This document shows, piece by piece, positions 33,601-45,202 of a DNA stretch of 64,000 nucleotides. The stretch is from Smallanthus sonchifolius (Eukaryota; Streptophyta; Magnoliopsida; Asterales; Asteraceae). The notes under the pieces were generated by a model. It searched no databases. It saw only the letters and a list, made by a program, of their open reading frames with translations, and had not been told where the DNA came from. Numbering within the stretch: the stretch's first letter is position 1; every line of letters starts with the position of its first letter. The translations under genes were made by a program, and so were the position numbers. The stretch covers positions 72,671,001 through 72,735,000 of the forward strand of contig CM042018.1 of NCBI GenBank assembly GCA_023525975.1, given 5' to 3'.

Positions 33601-36555
33601 TCTAGACATGAGAGAGATCTAGTTAGTGGAGGAATCCAAGAGCTTGCATCCTTGTAGAAAAGGGTTCTCGGATTATCAGTATCAGCATGTTTGCAATCAA
33701 GGGAACCAATGATGATTCTTGGAGGAATTTTGACTTCCCAATGCTGAATTGGTGGTTTTCAGCTCTCTTTGCTTTATCAGCAGCTGATGTTGCTTTGGCT
33801 GCTGACAGATTTGCTTGATCAGCATCAAATTTTGCTATTGAGGACTTTGGCTTATTAGCAGCAGATTTTGTTGCTGCTGATTGTTTTACTTGAGCAACAG
33901 CAGACTTGGTTGCTGCTGAAGGCTTGTTCTTTGGTTTCTTGGGCTTTACTTGATCAATAACATTTTTGCTGGCTGCTGATGGTTTAACAATAGATGTATG
34001 CCAATCCTTCTTTACCTTGTTACCGGATGGTTTCTCTGTAGAAGTTTTTTTGTCGATAGGCTTTTGGTTAATCTTGTTGAAGGGATTAAATTTTCAATTT
34101 GCAGTAAAGTGGTCTGATTCACCACAGATGAAGCAAGATTGTTGAGGTCTTGGCAGCTTCTTCCTTGGTGGGGAGAGGGTGTTTCTGAAATGAATTGCCT
34201 TGGCTTCAAAGCTTCTTACCTTTTTGTTCTTGTTTGTCTTTTCAAAAGCATGTTGCTTGAGGTTTCTTTGTTGCTGAAGGTAGTAGAACCAGGTGCTGGC
34301 AGTATGATTGTATTTCCCACACACAAAGCATGATTTAGCCAGTTTGTCCCTTTGAAAGTGTATATAGTCCTTTCTTTTGAACAAGTCTTTGAAGTTCCAG
34401 GGGTGAGCTTTGTTGCGCTCAAAGGTGGCTTCTTCCAATGTCTTTTGAACATATGGAGCCCTCTCTCCAGGCCCATGACATATGTCAAACACCTTCCTTT
34501 GTTGTGATTTGGATAGAGGCTTTGAGTTGATGGGGGTTGAAGACTGTCCCTTTTCAACAGTTAGCTTTCTTCCTTCTGGAGGATAGCTGATTCTGATTTG
34601 TTTGGTTGGCTGAGATACTAGTACTATTTTTGAAGGGATGAAAGGGCTTGGATTGTTGGCTTTAAAAGCTTCATAGGTAGGAGGTGATGAAGCTTTATTG
34701 GTTTCAGTGGAGTCTGAGCATGTTGACTGAGACTCGGATGAAGTAGTGCATTCTTGCACAGAGGTTTCTTGGACAACAGGGTCAAGATTTCAGTTGGCCA
34801 TGTCAAGGTTGGAAAGATTGAAACTTGGTTCAAGGATAGCTAAATAGTTAGCGGGTGGAGGAACATCATTGTAGGGTTGTTCAACTTGAAATCCAAGACC
34901 AGCAGCTACCTTTTCATGAATTTCAGCATCTAAAAGTCTTTGCAGCTTTTTGGACGCAAATTCATATTTTTCCACATGGAGCTTTTGGTCTGCTAATTCC
35001 GCACTTGTAGCTTTTAACTTAACCAGAAGGTCATCAATTTGAGTTTCAAGGTTTGTTTGTTCATGTTTTAATGATGAAATTTCTTTCTTTAAACAACCAA
35101 TATTTTCCTTGAAACTGTTTTCAACATTTTTAAATTCAGATTTCATTTGGTGAAAGTCTTCATTTTGATCTATGAGATTCTGGTTATGTTTCCTATATTC
35201 AAGGACCTTATCAATACAAGCTTGAGTACATAGATTTTCATATACCTGAGGTGGTACCTCTGATGTGTCTGCCATGAGAGCTTGATTGTTGGCAGGAATA
35301 TCCTCATACTGGAAGCTCCAGTCAAAGTCAGCAGTTCCAACAGCTGCACAAGCTGCAGTTTGTGAAGCACGACTGGCTTGTTGCTGTCTTGGTTGAGCTT
35401 GGTGAGCTTGTCTGGTATGCGCAGCAGCTGGGTTTTCCTTTGGTGCCTTGCATTCCCTAGCAAAATGACCAAGTTGGTTACAGTTGTAACACTTCAGTTT
35501 GCTTTTGTCCAAGCCAACACTGGTGTTAGAGTTGTTGATTGGAACGGGTCTTCCTGTTCTTGAGTAGAACCTTTTTGCTCTTAAAGAGAGCATGTCAAAG
35601 GAGTGCTGTATATCCATTTCTTCTAGATCATCTGGAGGAAAACATTCCAGGTCTTCCTTGATAAAGGACATGTTGCTTGAGTTTTCAGAGACAAAAGCAG
35701 CAGAGGTTGATGTTTGAGGTGGGGCTTCAAGAAGAAATGGTGATTTGTTTGATTGAGAGGTTGGAGTTTGGGGATGAGTGACGATGGGAGGATAATAGTT
35801 GCTTGAACTAGGACTGAGTGGTTGGAGTGGAGGGCAGAAGAGGTGGTGGTGGAAGTTGAGGCTGTTTGGTAGCGTGTGCTTCTTTCCTTGGCCTAAATCA
35901 TCTCTAATTCATAGGTTTTTAGCATCCTGAAAAGCTCAGTCATTTGAAGAGTCTTCAAATTTTCAGTTCTTTTGATGAACACTGTGTAGAGTGTCCAGCA
36001 ACTAGGTAGAGACCTGATGAACTTCTTGAGAATATCTTCGTTCTCCAGCTTCACTTTTGAGCACTGCAGCTCACCTACAAGATAAGTATATCTGTTAAAT
36101 AAAACAGTTAGAGACTCACCTTCCTTCCAAACAAAGTTTTCATATTACTGCTTCAGGATGTCTCTTCTGTTTTCTTTTACTTCCTCTAAACCAGAAAACA
36201 TCTTCTCAAGAGCCTCCCATAGCTCCTTTGCAGTTTTGTATCCTCTGAAGTTGTGAAAAACTTCATTTGGTAAGCACATCTGAATGGCTCCCAAAGCCTT
36301 GAAATCTACCTCCATTTTCTTGATGTCTTCATCAGAGTATTTATAGGATTCTTTGGGAACCAGTGTACCTCCTGAATCAGTGGAGGCCACCATGAGTATG
36401 TATGGTCCATCTTTTATGGATTTCCACATCCCATATTCTTGATAGCAGAAGAAGCTTTCCATTCTGTTCTTCCACATATCATAGTCTTCTCCAGACACCA
36501 GTCTTGGTGGTCTGCTGATGCTTCCAGTGTCTTCAACTCCACTGTTTTGTGCCAT
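33601..36555 (-). pseudogene. gag: gag pseudogene of Cop-4 with three knuckle-like motifs
   Basis: The ATG at 36555 opens MAQNSGVEDTGSISRPPRL with YDMWKNRMESFF, the capsid start, and runs to a stop near 36145. A 293-codon frame (35671-34790) has PPDDLEEMDIQHSFDML, a complete knuckle CYNCNQLGHFAREC, a Gln/Ala-rich linker and a long coiled coil with regular Leu/Ile and Glu/Lys spacing. The next frame (34759-34094) has CFVCGKYNHTASTW, a knuckle missing its last Cys, and CFICGESDHFTAN, cut before its last Cys. A Lys/Ala-rich tail with repeated SAATKSA-like peptides follows (33990-33770); its DNA also reads as CAGCAG words. Lesions lie near 36145, 35680-36140 and 34790-34760. Confidence 0.85.
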
Positions 36556-36655
36556 TTTTGATTGGTGATAGTGGGTGACTTTAGCAAATAGATAGTTTTG
36601 AATAGAACCAGAGAATGATTAAACAAGTGTGAGTTTGTTTAATCTGTGAGCCAAA
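36556..36655 (-). other. Leader of Cop-4
   Basis: A 100-base leader between the primer-binding site and the gag ATG, without a word array. This differs from Cop-2 and Cop-3, whose leaders are 560-630 bases. Confidence 0.7.
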
Positions 36656-36667
36656 GCTCTGATACCA
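36656..36667 (-). other. Primer-binding site of Cop-4
   Basis: GCTCTGATACCA on the plus strand is TGGTATCAGAGC on the minus strand, two bases inside the LTR end. Confidence 0.92.
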
Positions 36668-36853
36668 CTTGTAGGATCGGTGAATACAAGATGGTTCTAT
36701 TTTACTTGATATTGGCGGAAACAATTACTACTAAGCAATGTAAACAAGTAAACAAGAAGAATACTGATAAATGCAATTTGTATTAAGCTTCAAAGATTAC
36801 AGAGAAAACTCTTAAGCCAAAAAGGCACTCGTATACAATGACTCTAAGTACTA

Positions 36854-36861
36854 CTTATATA
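36854..36861 (-). promoter_or_regulatory. TATA box of the Cop-4 LTR
   Basis: TATATAAG on the minus strand, downstream of the word cluster and about 185 bp before the LTR end. Confidence 0.6.
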
Positions 36862-37089
36862 GTAACTTAGAATCAAGACAGACCCTTCATTCTAAGGATC
36901 AGATCTAACACAAGCCGTTGATCTTGTATTGAATCTATTCTACATGTAACGACAATAAAAACTACAAAAGTTATCTTTACTCAAACATCTTCTTAGGCAT
37001 CATTGCTTGAGTCCTTGGAAGAAGAGCGTCGTTGTCTTTTATTGTCTTGAACCAGTACCATTCTTTCTGCGTGGAGTTTGTTAGTGTTG

Positions 37090-37335
37090 CAGCAGAAAGT
37101 TGTCAGTGGTAATGGTTGCTTTATCGAAGCCAGTCAGCTGCAACGTTTGATCTTCAATGGGAATGACTATCAGCAGCAATGTTGTTGATCAGCAGCAAGA
37201 CACAACTGTCCACAGCTGCTGATGATTTGCCTATCAGCAGCAACTTTGGTCTTCAGCAGATAAGGCTATCCGCAGCAGATTTGTTCTTCAGCCGAAGAAC
37301 AAGTATCTGCTGCAGATAAACTTATCCGCAACAGT
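37090..37335. repeat. CAGCAG/CTGCTG words in the Cop-4 LTR
   Basis: Words such as ATCAGCAGCAATGTTG, ATCAGCAGCAAGACAC, CAGCTGCTGATG, ATCAGCAGCAACTTTG and CCGCAGCAGATTTG recur at irregular spacing. Together they form many short inverted repeats. Confidence 0.8.
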
Positions 37336-37378
37336 TTGTACTTAGAGAATTTTGTAGCCATCAGTCTTTATTTCTACA

Positions 37379-38285
37379 AAGATGATGATGTTGAGGATGA
37401 TTAGGGTGTTAGATTAGGCCACAAGGAGTGAAATAGGGAGTCTATTAAGTTTTCTTTGTTATATTCCAAGAATACAGAATCATGTACATCAGATTCTGTT
37501 GGTAGTAATAATCAATCTTCTTCTAGTTAAGTTAATTTGAATTCCGATTGTAAAGAACACACTAGCTGTAATGATTTTATTTCTGTAAATGCTTCTTGTT
37601 TTAATGATTCGGTTAACATTATTTCAAGAAACCAGTTTGAAAGATTCATGACAGAAGAAATTCCAATCTTCACTCCCACATCTACATGTCAAAGTGATAG
37701 TCAAAGCAATTCAGACTATCTTTCCACCAGAGAAAGTGAAGAAAGTGATATGATTCAGATAGATCCACTAAACCATCCACAAAATCATACAATGAATCCG
37801 ATGTTGAAGCAAAACCGATAATCGAAGCAGTTGAAGTTAAACACAAAGTTGATAAAGAATCTGATCAAGAATAATCAACAACTCATGTTGATCAGAATAA
37901 GGAACATTACATCAAAGGCAAATTCAGAAAGCCATTTAAAGTGCCTGTTCAGCAGCAATCATCCTCATCATCTTACCAGCCGCCACATAAAAGAAAATCC
38001 TTTAAACATGTTAATTATTTTACTTATGGGAAGGGTGGTCATACTGCTAGGCAATGCAGTCATGCATCATATCACAATAATTGGGTTAAATTTGAACGAC
38101 CTAAGACGCATAGTGTGGGAAACTATAATAGACACCAACGTGATCACCATCCGTTTTATCACAAATTTCATCAAAATGTAAACCACTTCTTAAAAGGGAC
38201 ATGTTGGTGGCGAACCAGAGATGATAGAACTGCTAAAATTGATGTTCCACCCAAGTCGAAAAAGACTTGGGTTTCGATTTCTTAA
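37379..38285 (+). pseudogene. gag: gag 3' fragment of Cop-1c
   Basis: This is the C-terminal half of gag: a Cys- and Ser-containing linker (HTSCNDFISVNASCFND), a Ser/Asp stretch frameshifted near 37750 and 37873, and the knuckle-like FTYGKGGHTARQC. Here the first Cys is also replaced by Tyr (NYFTYGK). A His-rich tail ends KKTWVSIS-stop at 38283-38285. Confidence 0.8.
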
Positions 38286-41159
38286 TAAATTGTCTTGTAT
38301 GTGACAGGGTTTTCCCAGGAGGACTATTGATAATGCTTGGCATGTTGATAGTGGGTGCTCTCGTCACATGACCGGGCTAAAGGATCTGCTGACTGACTTC
38401 AGAATTATCGATGGGAGATACGTTGCTTTTGCTAGTGATGAAAATGAGGAAAGATCACCGGACAAGGAAATGTGTGAAATGGAACTCTCACCTTGGAGAA
38501 AGTCAACCTCGTTCCAGAACTTTGCTACAAACTGATGAGTGTATCACAAATATGTGATAAACAGTTGTCTGTGTTGTTCAACAATGTTGATTGTTTCTTC
38601 CTCAAACCAGGACTCGTGGTTCCTAATGATCTAATTATGATGAAGACACCATGAAAGAACAACACCTACATGGTGGATATGAATGATCCCGAGACAAAAG
38701 CATTCGTGGCTTGCATGTTATCTAAGGCTTTTGATTCTGAATCATTGTTGTGGCATTGTCGACTTGGCCATGTGAATTTTAAAAACATAAATCATTTGGT
38801 AAAACAAGACCTTGTGAGAGGTTTACCCTGCAAGGACTTTAATTTTTTTAAGAAAAATGCATGGCCTGTGCTAAAGGCAAACAACACAAGAAGTCGCATA
38901 AGTCCAAAGCTATGAATTACATTTTTGTTCCACTTCAATTACTTCATATAGACCTTTTTGGTCCCGTCAGTGTAAAGAGCATTTCTAAAAATTCATATTG
39001 TTTAGTTATGACAGATGATTTCTCAAGGTATTCTTAGGTTCATTCTTAGCTACCAAAGATGAAACTGCTGATGTGCTGAAAAGTCTTATTCTGAAGATTG
39101 AGAAAATCTACAAGCGTTCGGTGATTTCGATCAGAAGCGATAATGGCATCGAGTTTAAGAATCATGTCTTGAATGAATTTAAGAAAGCAAAGGAATTTCT
39201 AGATAATTCAGTGCTACCAGGACTCCACAGCAGAACGGAGTCACTGAAAGAAAGAACCGAACATTGATCGAGGCTACGAGAACAATGCTGATAGATTCGA
39301 AGCTTCCTACTATTTTCTGGGCCAAAGCAGTTAACACTGCTAATTAAATCCTGAATCGTGCTCTAGTGGTCAAGGCTCCCAACAAGACCGCTTATAAGTT
39401 GTTTCATGGACGAAAGCCCCTGATTGAATTCTTTAGAGCATTTGGATGTTCATGTACGCTGTTAAACACCGCTGAGAATCTTGCAAAGTTTGGAGCAATA
39501 GGTGATGAATGTTTCTTCATTGGATATTCATCATCTCAAAAGGCATACCGCATCTACAACAAGAGAACCAAGATCGTTCAGGATTCGTACTATGTTGATT
39601 GGCAAGAAACTAATTCTACAAACAATGGAACTAGTCCCGGCTTGTTCTATGATGTATACATTATTTTCAATAACTTCATTCCTCATGCACCAATCGTCCC
39701 CGAATCCATTTCTTCCACCGAACCATCATTCATTCCTTCCATCCGTGCAGATGATGAGTTTATGCCATTTTTAACAAGAATCACACCGATTGTTGCTGAT
39801 CCTCTGTCTGTCTCTAATAACAGTGCAGTAACCTCTTCTCACACTAAGGCTGCTGAGACTGTTCCTGGTAATTCTTCGGGTGATACCACTTCTGATCAAA
39901 CAACTCCTGTTGATTCAAATGTTGTTCTTCTTGATCATAATTTCGCAAATGATCCCTCTGTCCACTCTAACAGTGATTCGGAAAAAGGAGATGATTCTAT
40001 TCCTATTCATGTAACGAACCTTCTAGAAAAAGTTGATGTTCCTGATGGGCCATCAAATCACCCTTTGGAGAATGTGACTGGACCTATTACCGAGGGTGTT
40101 CGTACAAGAAGTTACTCTTGTCCTTACAGTGCGACCCTTTGTGTCAGTTTCTTATCACAAGATGTTCCAAAGAATATTTCTATGGCCCTCAAGGATTCAA
40201 GCTGGATAGATGCTATGAAAGAAGAACTGGCCCAGTTTTGAAAGTTGAAAGTTTGGGATCTTGTTGATCTTTCAAAAAATAAGTACCCAATTGGCACTCG
40301 ATGGGTGCATGGATTTACGCAAAAGGAGGGTATTGATTATGAGGAGGTGTTTGCTCCCGTGGCTCGTTTAGAAGCAATAAAAGTTTTCCTGGCTTATGCT
40401 TGTTACAAGAAATTTAAGGTCTATCAAATGGACGTTAAGAGCACATTCTTATAAGGGAAGATTAAGGAGGAATTTTATGTTTGCCAGCCTCCGGGGTTCA
40501 AAGATCCAGATTATCCGAGCCGAGTCTACAAGTTAGACAAAGCTCTGTACGGACTTCATCAGGCCCCAAGGGCTTGGTATGATACTCTGTCAACTTATCT
40601 TCTACAGAATGGCTTCGAACAGGGGAAGATTGCTATGACTTTATTCAAGAGGAAGATCGGAAAAGATATCATGCTTGTGCAGATCTATGTGGACGACATA
40701 ATCTTCGGTTCAACCAATGAGAAGCTGTGCAGAGACTTTGAGGACATAATGAAGGCCAAGTTTGAAATGAGCAAGTTGGGTGAGCTCACATTCTTTCTGG
40801 GATTGGAAGTTAAAAAGTCAAATGACGGAACACTAATTCATCAAGCCAAGTATGTTCAAGATATGCTCAAAAAGTTTCAGATGACTAATTCTAAGGCAAC
40901 TTCAACTCCATTTGCTGCTCAAACTCCCTTGACCTCCGATCTAGAAGGAAAACCCGTTGATAGACATCATTACCATTCAATGATAGGCTCTTTGCTTTAT
41001 CTCACTGCTATTCGTCTGGGTATTATGTTCGTTGTTTGCTATTGTGCCCGTTATCAAACTAATCTGAAGGAATCCCATGATGTCGCTGTGAAAAGAATCT
41101 TCCGCTACCTAAAAGGCACTCCTAACTTAGGGCTTTGGTATCAAAAGCCAACAGCTTTG

Positions 41160-41164
41160 ATTTG
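41160..41164. repeat. Target-site duplication ATTTG, left
   Basis: ATTTG directly before the solo LTR, identical to 43639-43643. Confidence 0.93.
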
Positions 41165-42423
41165 TGTAACACCCCAACCGACGGCAGAATCATCGGGGCG
41201 GGACATGTAGACTGTTCATGAGCTCAAGGTTGACTAAATTGTAATATGTTAAATCCATTTCCCTTCAAACAAACATGAATCAAATTCAAAGTATATAATG
41301 AAATACAATTTGTTTTTGAATTAAGATTAACTAGGTCCAAAGCCTATGTGTAGCATGTCTTGATCAAACTCATATGAAAGCACCTGAAACATGAATAAAA
41401 TAAGGTCAACTAAAAAGTTGGTGAGTATAACACAGGTTTGTATATAGGTAGCATATAATTTGTAAACCAAATCCTTTACATAACATGATAAATAAGGCGT
41501 TTATGGGGAGCAGCTATTGTGTAACCAAATACAATCAAACCTTTGTAACTAGCATGCAAAAAATTGTGTTGTCGGTTTCAATCACCGCGCACCGGGGTGG
41601 GTTTGTCAGACTCAATAGATCTATCATTGAAAACCGTCGGCTTGAATAGTTAATGATTGCACATAATCGCATACAAAGGTTAGCACACCTAGCACTCGGG
41701 CATGAAGCTCAAATTGCACACATGAATGTAAATAGGATTTGTACTTGTGTTGTTTGTGTAAATGTAAACATGTAATTTGAATAGTGTTCATGTTTCACCC
41801 CAAAAATGTAAAAGAGTAAAAGGGGCTATGTATACTCACTTGATTCGAAGGCGTAGCTAACACGAGATACTAGAAAGTAATGTGATCCTTGTATCGCACA
41901 ACGTTAACCTAGAGTGTAATGTATATTGCATTAATAATGCACAATAGTCTAAGTTTAAGTCTAAGGTTGAATTGGATAAAGTTAGTGATTGGTAGTTGGA
42001 AGTATTGTATAAAACGGAAGATTTGAAATGAATATTTTTACAACATTTTGAATAAGGTTTGAGTTTGGAATAATTAAATAAGTAAATTAATTAATTATTG
42101 TTTATGAGAATAATGTAAGTATTAGATGTAATTAAGTATAACTAACTAAATGTTTTTGTTTAATTATAAATCAAATAAATAATTATTACCTTATTCATCT
42201 ATTTATAAAATGTAACTTAGACATTAAAATATTATTTAGGTGTAGGGTTTATAATTTAAAGGTTGAAACTTTAATTAAATAATTTCCATTTATTTTAAGA
42301 TTAAATACTTGATCTTTTTAAATAAAGATAATACGCATTTTTATAAATTCAACTATTTTTATTTTGAAAATTAACTTGAAATACTAATTGTTTAAAAATA
42401 TAGAAATTTTAAGGATTCTGTGA

Positions 42424-42700
42424 ACACACACGACCGTGCCTAGACAGGGCACGATCGTGCTCGGGCCACGGTGGCAGTCAGGGCGCGACTGTGTTGATCA
42501 ACAGAGGACATAGCTAGACAAATCACTAGGCACGACCGTGCCTTGTACAGGCACGACCGTGTCTATGCTTCAGGGGCACGACCAATTCTAGCCAACGAGC
42601 ATGACTGGGTCTGAGCAGGAGGCACGACCGCGCTGGAAGTCGGCACGACCGCGTCTCCCGAGGCGCGACCGCGCTAGATGATTAGCGCGACTGTGTCTCT
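42424..42700. repeat. GGCACGACCGTGCC words in the solo LTR, first cluster
   Basis: About eleven full or partial words of the form GGCRCGACCGYGCC, a 6+2+6 palindrome in its best copies, lie irregularly spaced in a GC-rich island within an otherwise AT-rich LTR. Confidence 0.85.
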
Positions 42701-43291
42701 ATCAAAACAGAAACGAATTGATTGATCCTTATATTGATGGTGTCAGAATTGATAGGGCTTTCATTCACAAGGTCATTAAAAGTCTTTTGGTGTAGATTAA
42801 TTATGTTTAAAACATGTTTAGGACCGGATTCGATTAAACTATTTTGATTGAAAATATGGTTTCTGGTTCGAGTAGATTTTGATATTGAATGCCCAAATTA
42901 GATTGGGGCTATTGATCTATAGAATAAATATAAGGTTTAGAGGATTTCAATTACCCTGTACGATGATGGATTGGTAGCTTACGGTAGGAAGGAGTTCCGG
43001 CGTGACGAATTTGGTCTCCGGCGTCTCCTGCTGCAATTCCGGCTGAACCAGTGTACTCGCGAGTTTCAATGAGGATCGATGGTGCAATGGATTGAGGAAA
43101 CTTCACTTCAGAATATAAGAATCTCGGTTCAAACGGAGGGAGGTTTATTTTTCTGAGACTAATCGGATTTCTGGGACTATTGGTTTTAAATGACAGTGTA
43201 ATTGTTTTGTTAAGAGATATTAAGTGGAAATCGGTTACGGGAAACCAACGATCGGGCGATTAAAGCTGCAGTTACGTTTTCTCAGACATGA

Positions 43292-43368
43292 GGCGCGACC
43301 ATGCCAAAACAAGGCGCGACCGTGCCAAGATGAGGCGCGACCGTGCCAACATGTGGCGCGACCGTGCC
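43292..43368. repeat. Four GGCGCGACCGTGCC words at exact 21-bp period
   Basis: Starts are 43292, 43313, 43334 and 43355. Each word is 14 bp (the first has A in place of G at position 10) with 7-bp variable spacers. The open frame over it (repeated ARPCQ peptides) is a by-product of the repeat. Confidence 0.93.
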
Positions 43369-43638
43369 TACTAGGGTTTCTGGTTATTTACAAAATCAGC
43401 CCTTGCAACTTCAGCTTTGACAGAATTAGCTTGGTTAGGATTTAACAGAACACCTAACGGGATTACTAACTGAGTTAACTCTAGGAGGTGTTACCATGTG
43501 ATTTGAGTTCTAAAACTTTGAATTAAAATATGATCGGCTAACAATTTAATGAGGCGTAGGTTTGAACAAGTATAGGGTCTAGCATTGTATTGTTATTAAA
43601 ATAAGTTAGAATAGGGTCGGAAAATCAAGAATGTTACA

Positions 43639-43643
43639 ATTTG
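43639..43643. repeat. Target-site duplication ATTTG, right
   Basis: ATTTG directly after the solo LTR. The pol sequence continues with GTCGC as in Cop-1b. Confidence 0.93.
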
Positions 43644-44108
43644 GTCGCATACTCTGATAGCGATCATGGAGGATGTTAACTTGACAGAAAGTCTGTGTCA
43701 GGAGGATGTCAGTACTTGGGACACTGTTTGGTGTCTTGGCAATGCAAGAAACAAACTTTTGTCTCCATTTCTTCTGCTGAAGTTGAGTATATTGCTGCTT
43801 CTAGTTGTTGCTCTCAAATCCCATGGATTTAACATCAAATAATGGATTATGGCATCAATTTGAAGCAGACTCCGATGTTCATCGACAATGAAGCCTGTGT
43901 GAAAATCGTCAAGAACCTAGTTTATCATTCCAAAACAAAGCACATTGATGTGCTGGTTCATGCTATCCGGGATGCATGTGAAAAGGAATACATTCATGTC
44001 CTTCCGATGAATACAAACGATCAAAAGGCTGACATCTTCACGAAGGCATTCGATAAGTCTAAGTTTCTTGATCTAATTCAGAAACTGGGGTTGTTGAACT
44101 TTGAGTAA

Positions 44109-44665
44109 CATCTACTGTCACTCATGCATTGTGTATATATCTTTGTTCATATTCGTTCAAATATCCAAAAATATTTTCTTGACCAAAATGATTTGAAAAT
44201 CGAACTGCAAAAATATTGTTTTCCTATTAGAAAATTCCATTTATAGAAGATTGTTCATAAATAAAATTTTCAGCGAAAAGTTTGTGAATAGAAAAGAAAA
44301 GAAAATGTATGAAAAAGATATGTGTTGCTGTAGCGTAACTGTTATTATGGTATATGATAGTTAAACTGACTTGACTTGGTCACTGCATGAAAATGAATAG
44401 GACCGAAAGGAGTAAGCGGTTATACTGCAAGAACATGTTGGTAGGCTCAGCATTAAAAAACAGTAAACTATAACTCAGTAACAAAGACAATGACTGCTGA
44501 AAAGTGTACACCCATCTGGTTCAGGCTTGCACATAACGATAGTCCCATCATAAAGGGGTTGGGAGTCTCTATTATTATATATACAAAAGAGAATGCAAAA
44601 GAACAAAAAGACACGCAATGATGTACATTTGTAGGGTATAGTCTTTTGTAAGCTGATGTCATCAA
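44109..44665 (+). other. 3' noncoding tail of Cop-1c
   Basis: Near-identical to 10560-11117. No gene seen. The polypurine-like tract of Cop-1b is changed here to AGCGAAAAG. Confidence 0.7.
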
Positions 44666-45188
44666 TGTATGTTTTAAACAAATGTACTTTGCTTTTATTT
44701 CCATGTATTTCTGTTAATTTCATTTCATGTAATTTACTGCTTTATTAGACTATGTCTGGGCCATCGAAACTACCTAGTTTCGGTTGAGTTTGTTCAACCA
44801 AAACTAGTAGTTTCGTTAGATAGGAAGTTTCGATAGGGTGCAATGTTTTGTAAATGGTCACCCGAAACTACTAGTTTCAGTTAGCATAGTTTCTATACCT
44901 ATCAACATCCTATAAATAGCCTACATAGAGAATATTTAGGGTGTGGATAGCGGCTGTAACCCTATATTCTCTGTTTCACAATTTCTTTGAATCAATACAC
45001 ATTTGGAGTTCTTTAATCTATTGTTCTTACAATTTCATATCAGTATTGTATTGATTCTAGTGTGGTTTGCCGGTTTATCACCACCATTTTATGTTCCTAA
45101 CCTCTGTTTCACCACCATACACACATATTCTGCCAATGTGTGTGTAATAGATCTGTATTTGTGATTCTTCATAGAATCAGGACCTACA
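44666..45188 (+). repeat. 5' LTR of Cop-2b
   Basis: It matches 11118-11637. The end ACCTACA is followed by AT and the primer-binding site. The left border is estimated. Words CGAAACTACCTAGTTTCG (about 44766-44783) and CGAAACTACTAGTTTCA (from about 44863) precede TATAAATA at 44911-44918. Confidence 0.6.
44911..44918 (+). promoter_or_regulatory. TATA box of the Cop-2b LTR
   Basis: TATAAATA, in the same place as in Cop-2a. Confidence 0.7.
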
Positions 45189-45190
45189 AT

Positions 45191-45202
45191 CGGTATCAGA
45201 GG
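45191..45202 (+). other. Primer-binding site of Cop-2b, one mutation
   Basis: CGGTATCAGAGG. The first T of the site has become C, relative to Cop-2a. Confidence 0.85.

Larger units (their letters stand above)
29464..37378 (-). mobile_element. Cop-4, SIRE-like copia on the minus strand, 3'-truncated
   Basis: Read on the minus strand: LTR (37378-36670), primer-binding site (36667-36656), gag (36555 down to about 33600), pol (to 30158), a post-pol region with word array and TATA box, and the first five codons of an ORF starting at 29478. There the element is cut off and joined to the tail of Cop-2a. The left flank is Cop-2a and the right flank is Cop-1c gag, so the surroundings are not one interrupted sequence. 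A deletion removed the 3' part of Cop-4 together with neighbouring DNA. Confidence 0.85.
36670..37378 (-). repeat. 5' LTR of Cop-4
   Basis: On the minus strand it runs from TGTAGAAATAAAG to CCTACA, 709 bp. It contains CAGCAG/CTGCTG words (37090-37335) followed by a TATA box (36861-36854). The bases after it, AAGAT (37379-37383), also occur at the matching place of Cop-1a (3108-3112) and could be one half of a target duplication. The other half is lost. Confidence 0.8.
41165..43638 (-). mobile_element. Solo LTR of a Ty3/gypsy element, minus strand
   Basis: It starts TGTAACACCCCAACCG and ends AATGTTACA and is 2474 bp long, flanked by ATTTG at 41160-41164 and 43639-43643. The uninterrupted site is seen in Cop-1b near 10086. 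Its start is the reverse complement of the Gyp-1 LTR end (CGGGGTGTGACA), and its end mirrors the Gyp-1 LTR start (TGTAACATTTC). A stretch at 41340-41900 mirrors 55180-55700 of Gyp-1. It is therefore a relative of Gyp-1 reduced to one LTR. No coding sequence is inside. Confidence 0.93.
38286..44108 (+). pseudogene. pol: pol pseudogene of Cop-1c, split by a solo LTR
   Basis: Protease DSG is at 38347-38355, followed by LWHCRLGHVNF near 38748. The integrase core has SDNGIEFKN near 39138 (Thr replaced by Ile) and a frameshifted ERKNR near 39250. A long open stretch (39366-40241) covers the end of integrase and the hinge. RT starts at 40245. A block of about 57 bp present in Cop-1a is missing at 40306-40310, between two GTG triplets. 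YVDD is at 40686-40697. The coding sequence is cut at 41164, just before the RNase H motif. It resumes at 43644 after the solo LTR and ends LLNFE-stop at 44108. The order of parts is the same as in Cop-1b. Confidence 0.87.
37379..44665 (+). mobile_element. Cop-1c, third partial copy of Cop-1, split by a solo LTR
   Basis: It starts in gag at the place equivalent to 3108 of Cop-1a, directly against the Cop-4 LTR. It is interrupted by the gypsy solo LTR (41165-43638) and ends in the same 3' tail as Cop-1b before the Cop-2b LTR. Confidence 0.85.

Noticed and set aside
43224..43445. Open frame with repeated ARPCQ peptides
   Set aside because: It follows the 21-bp word array (seven codons per unit) inside a noncoding LTR.
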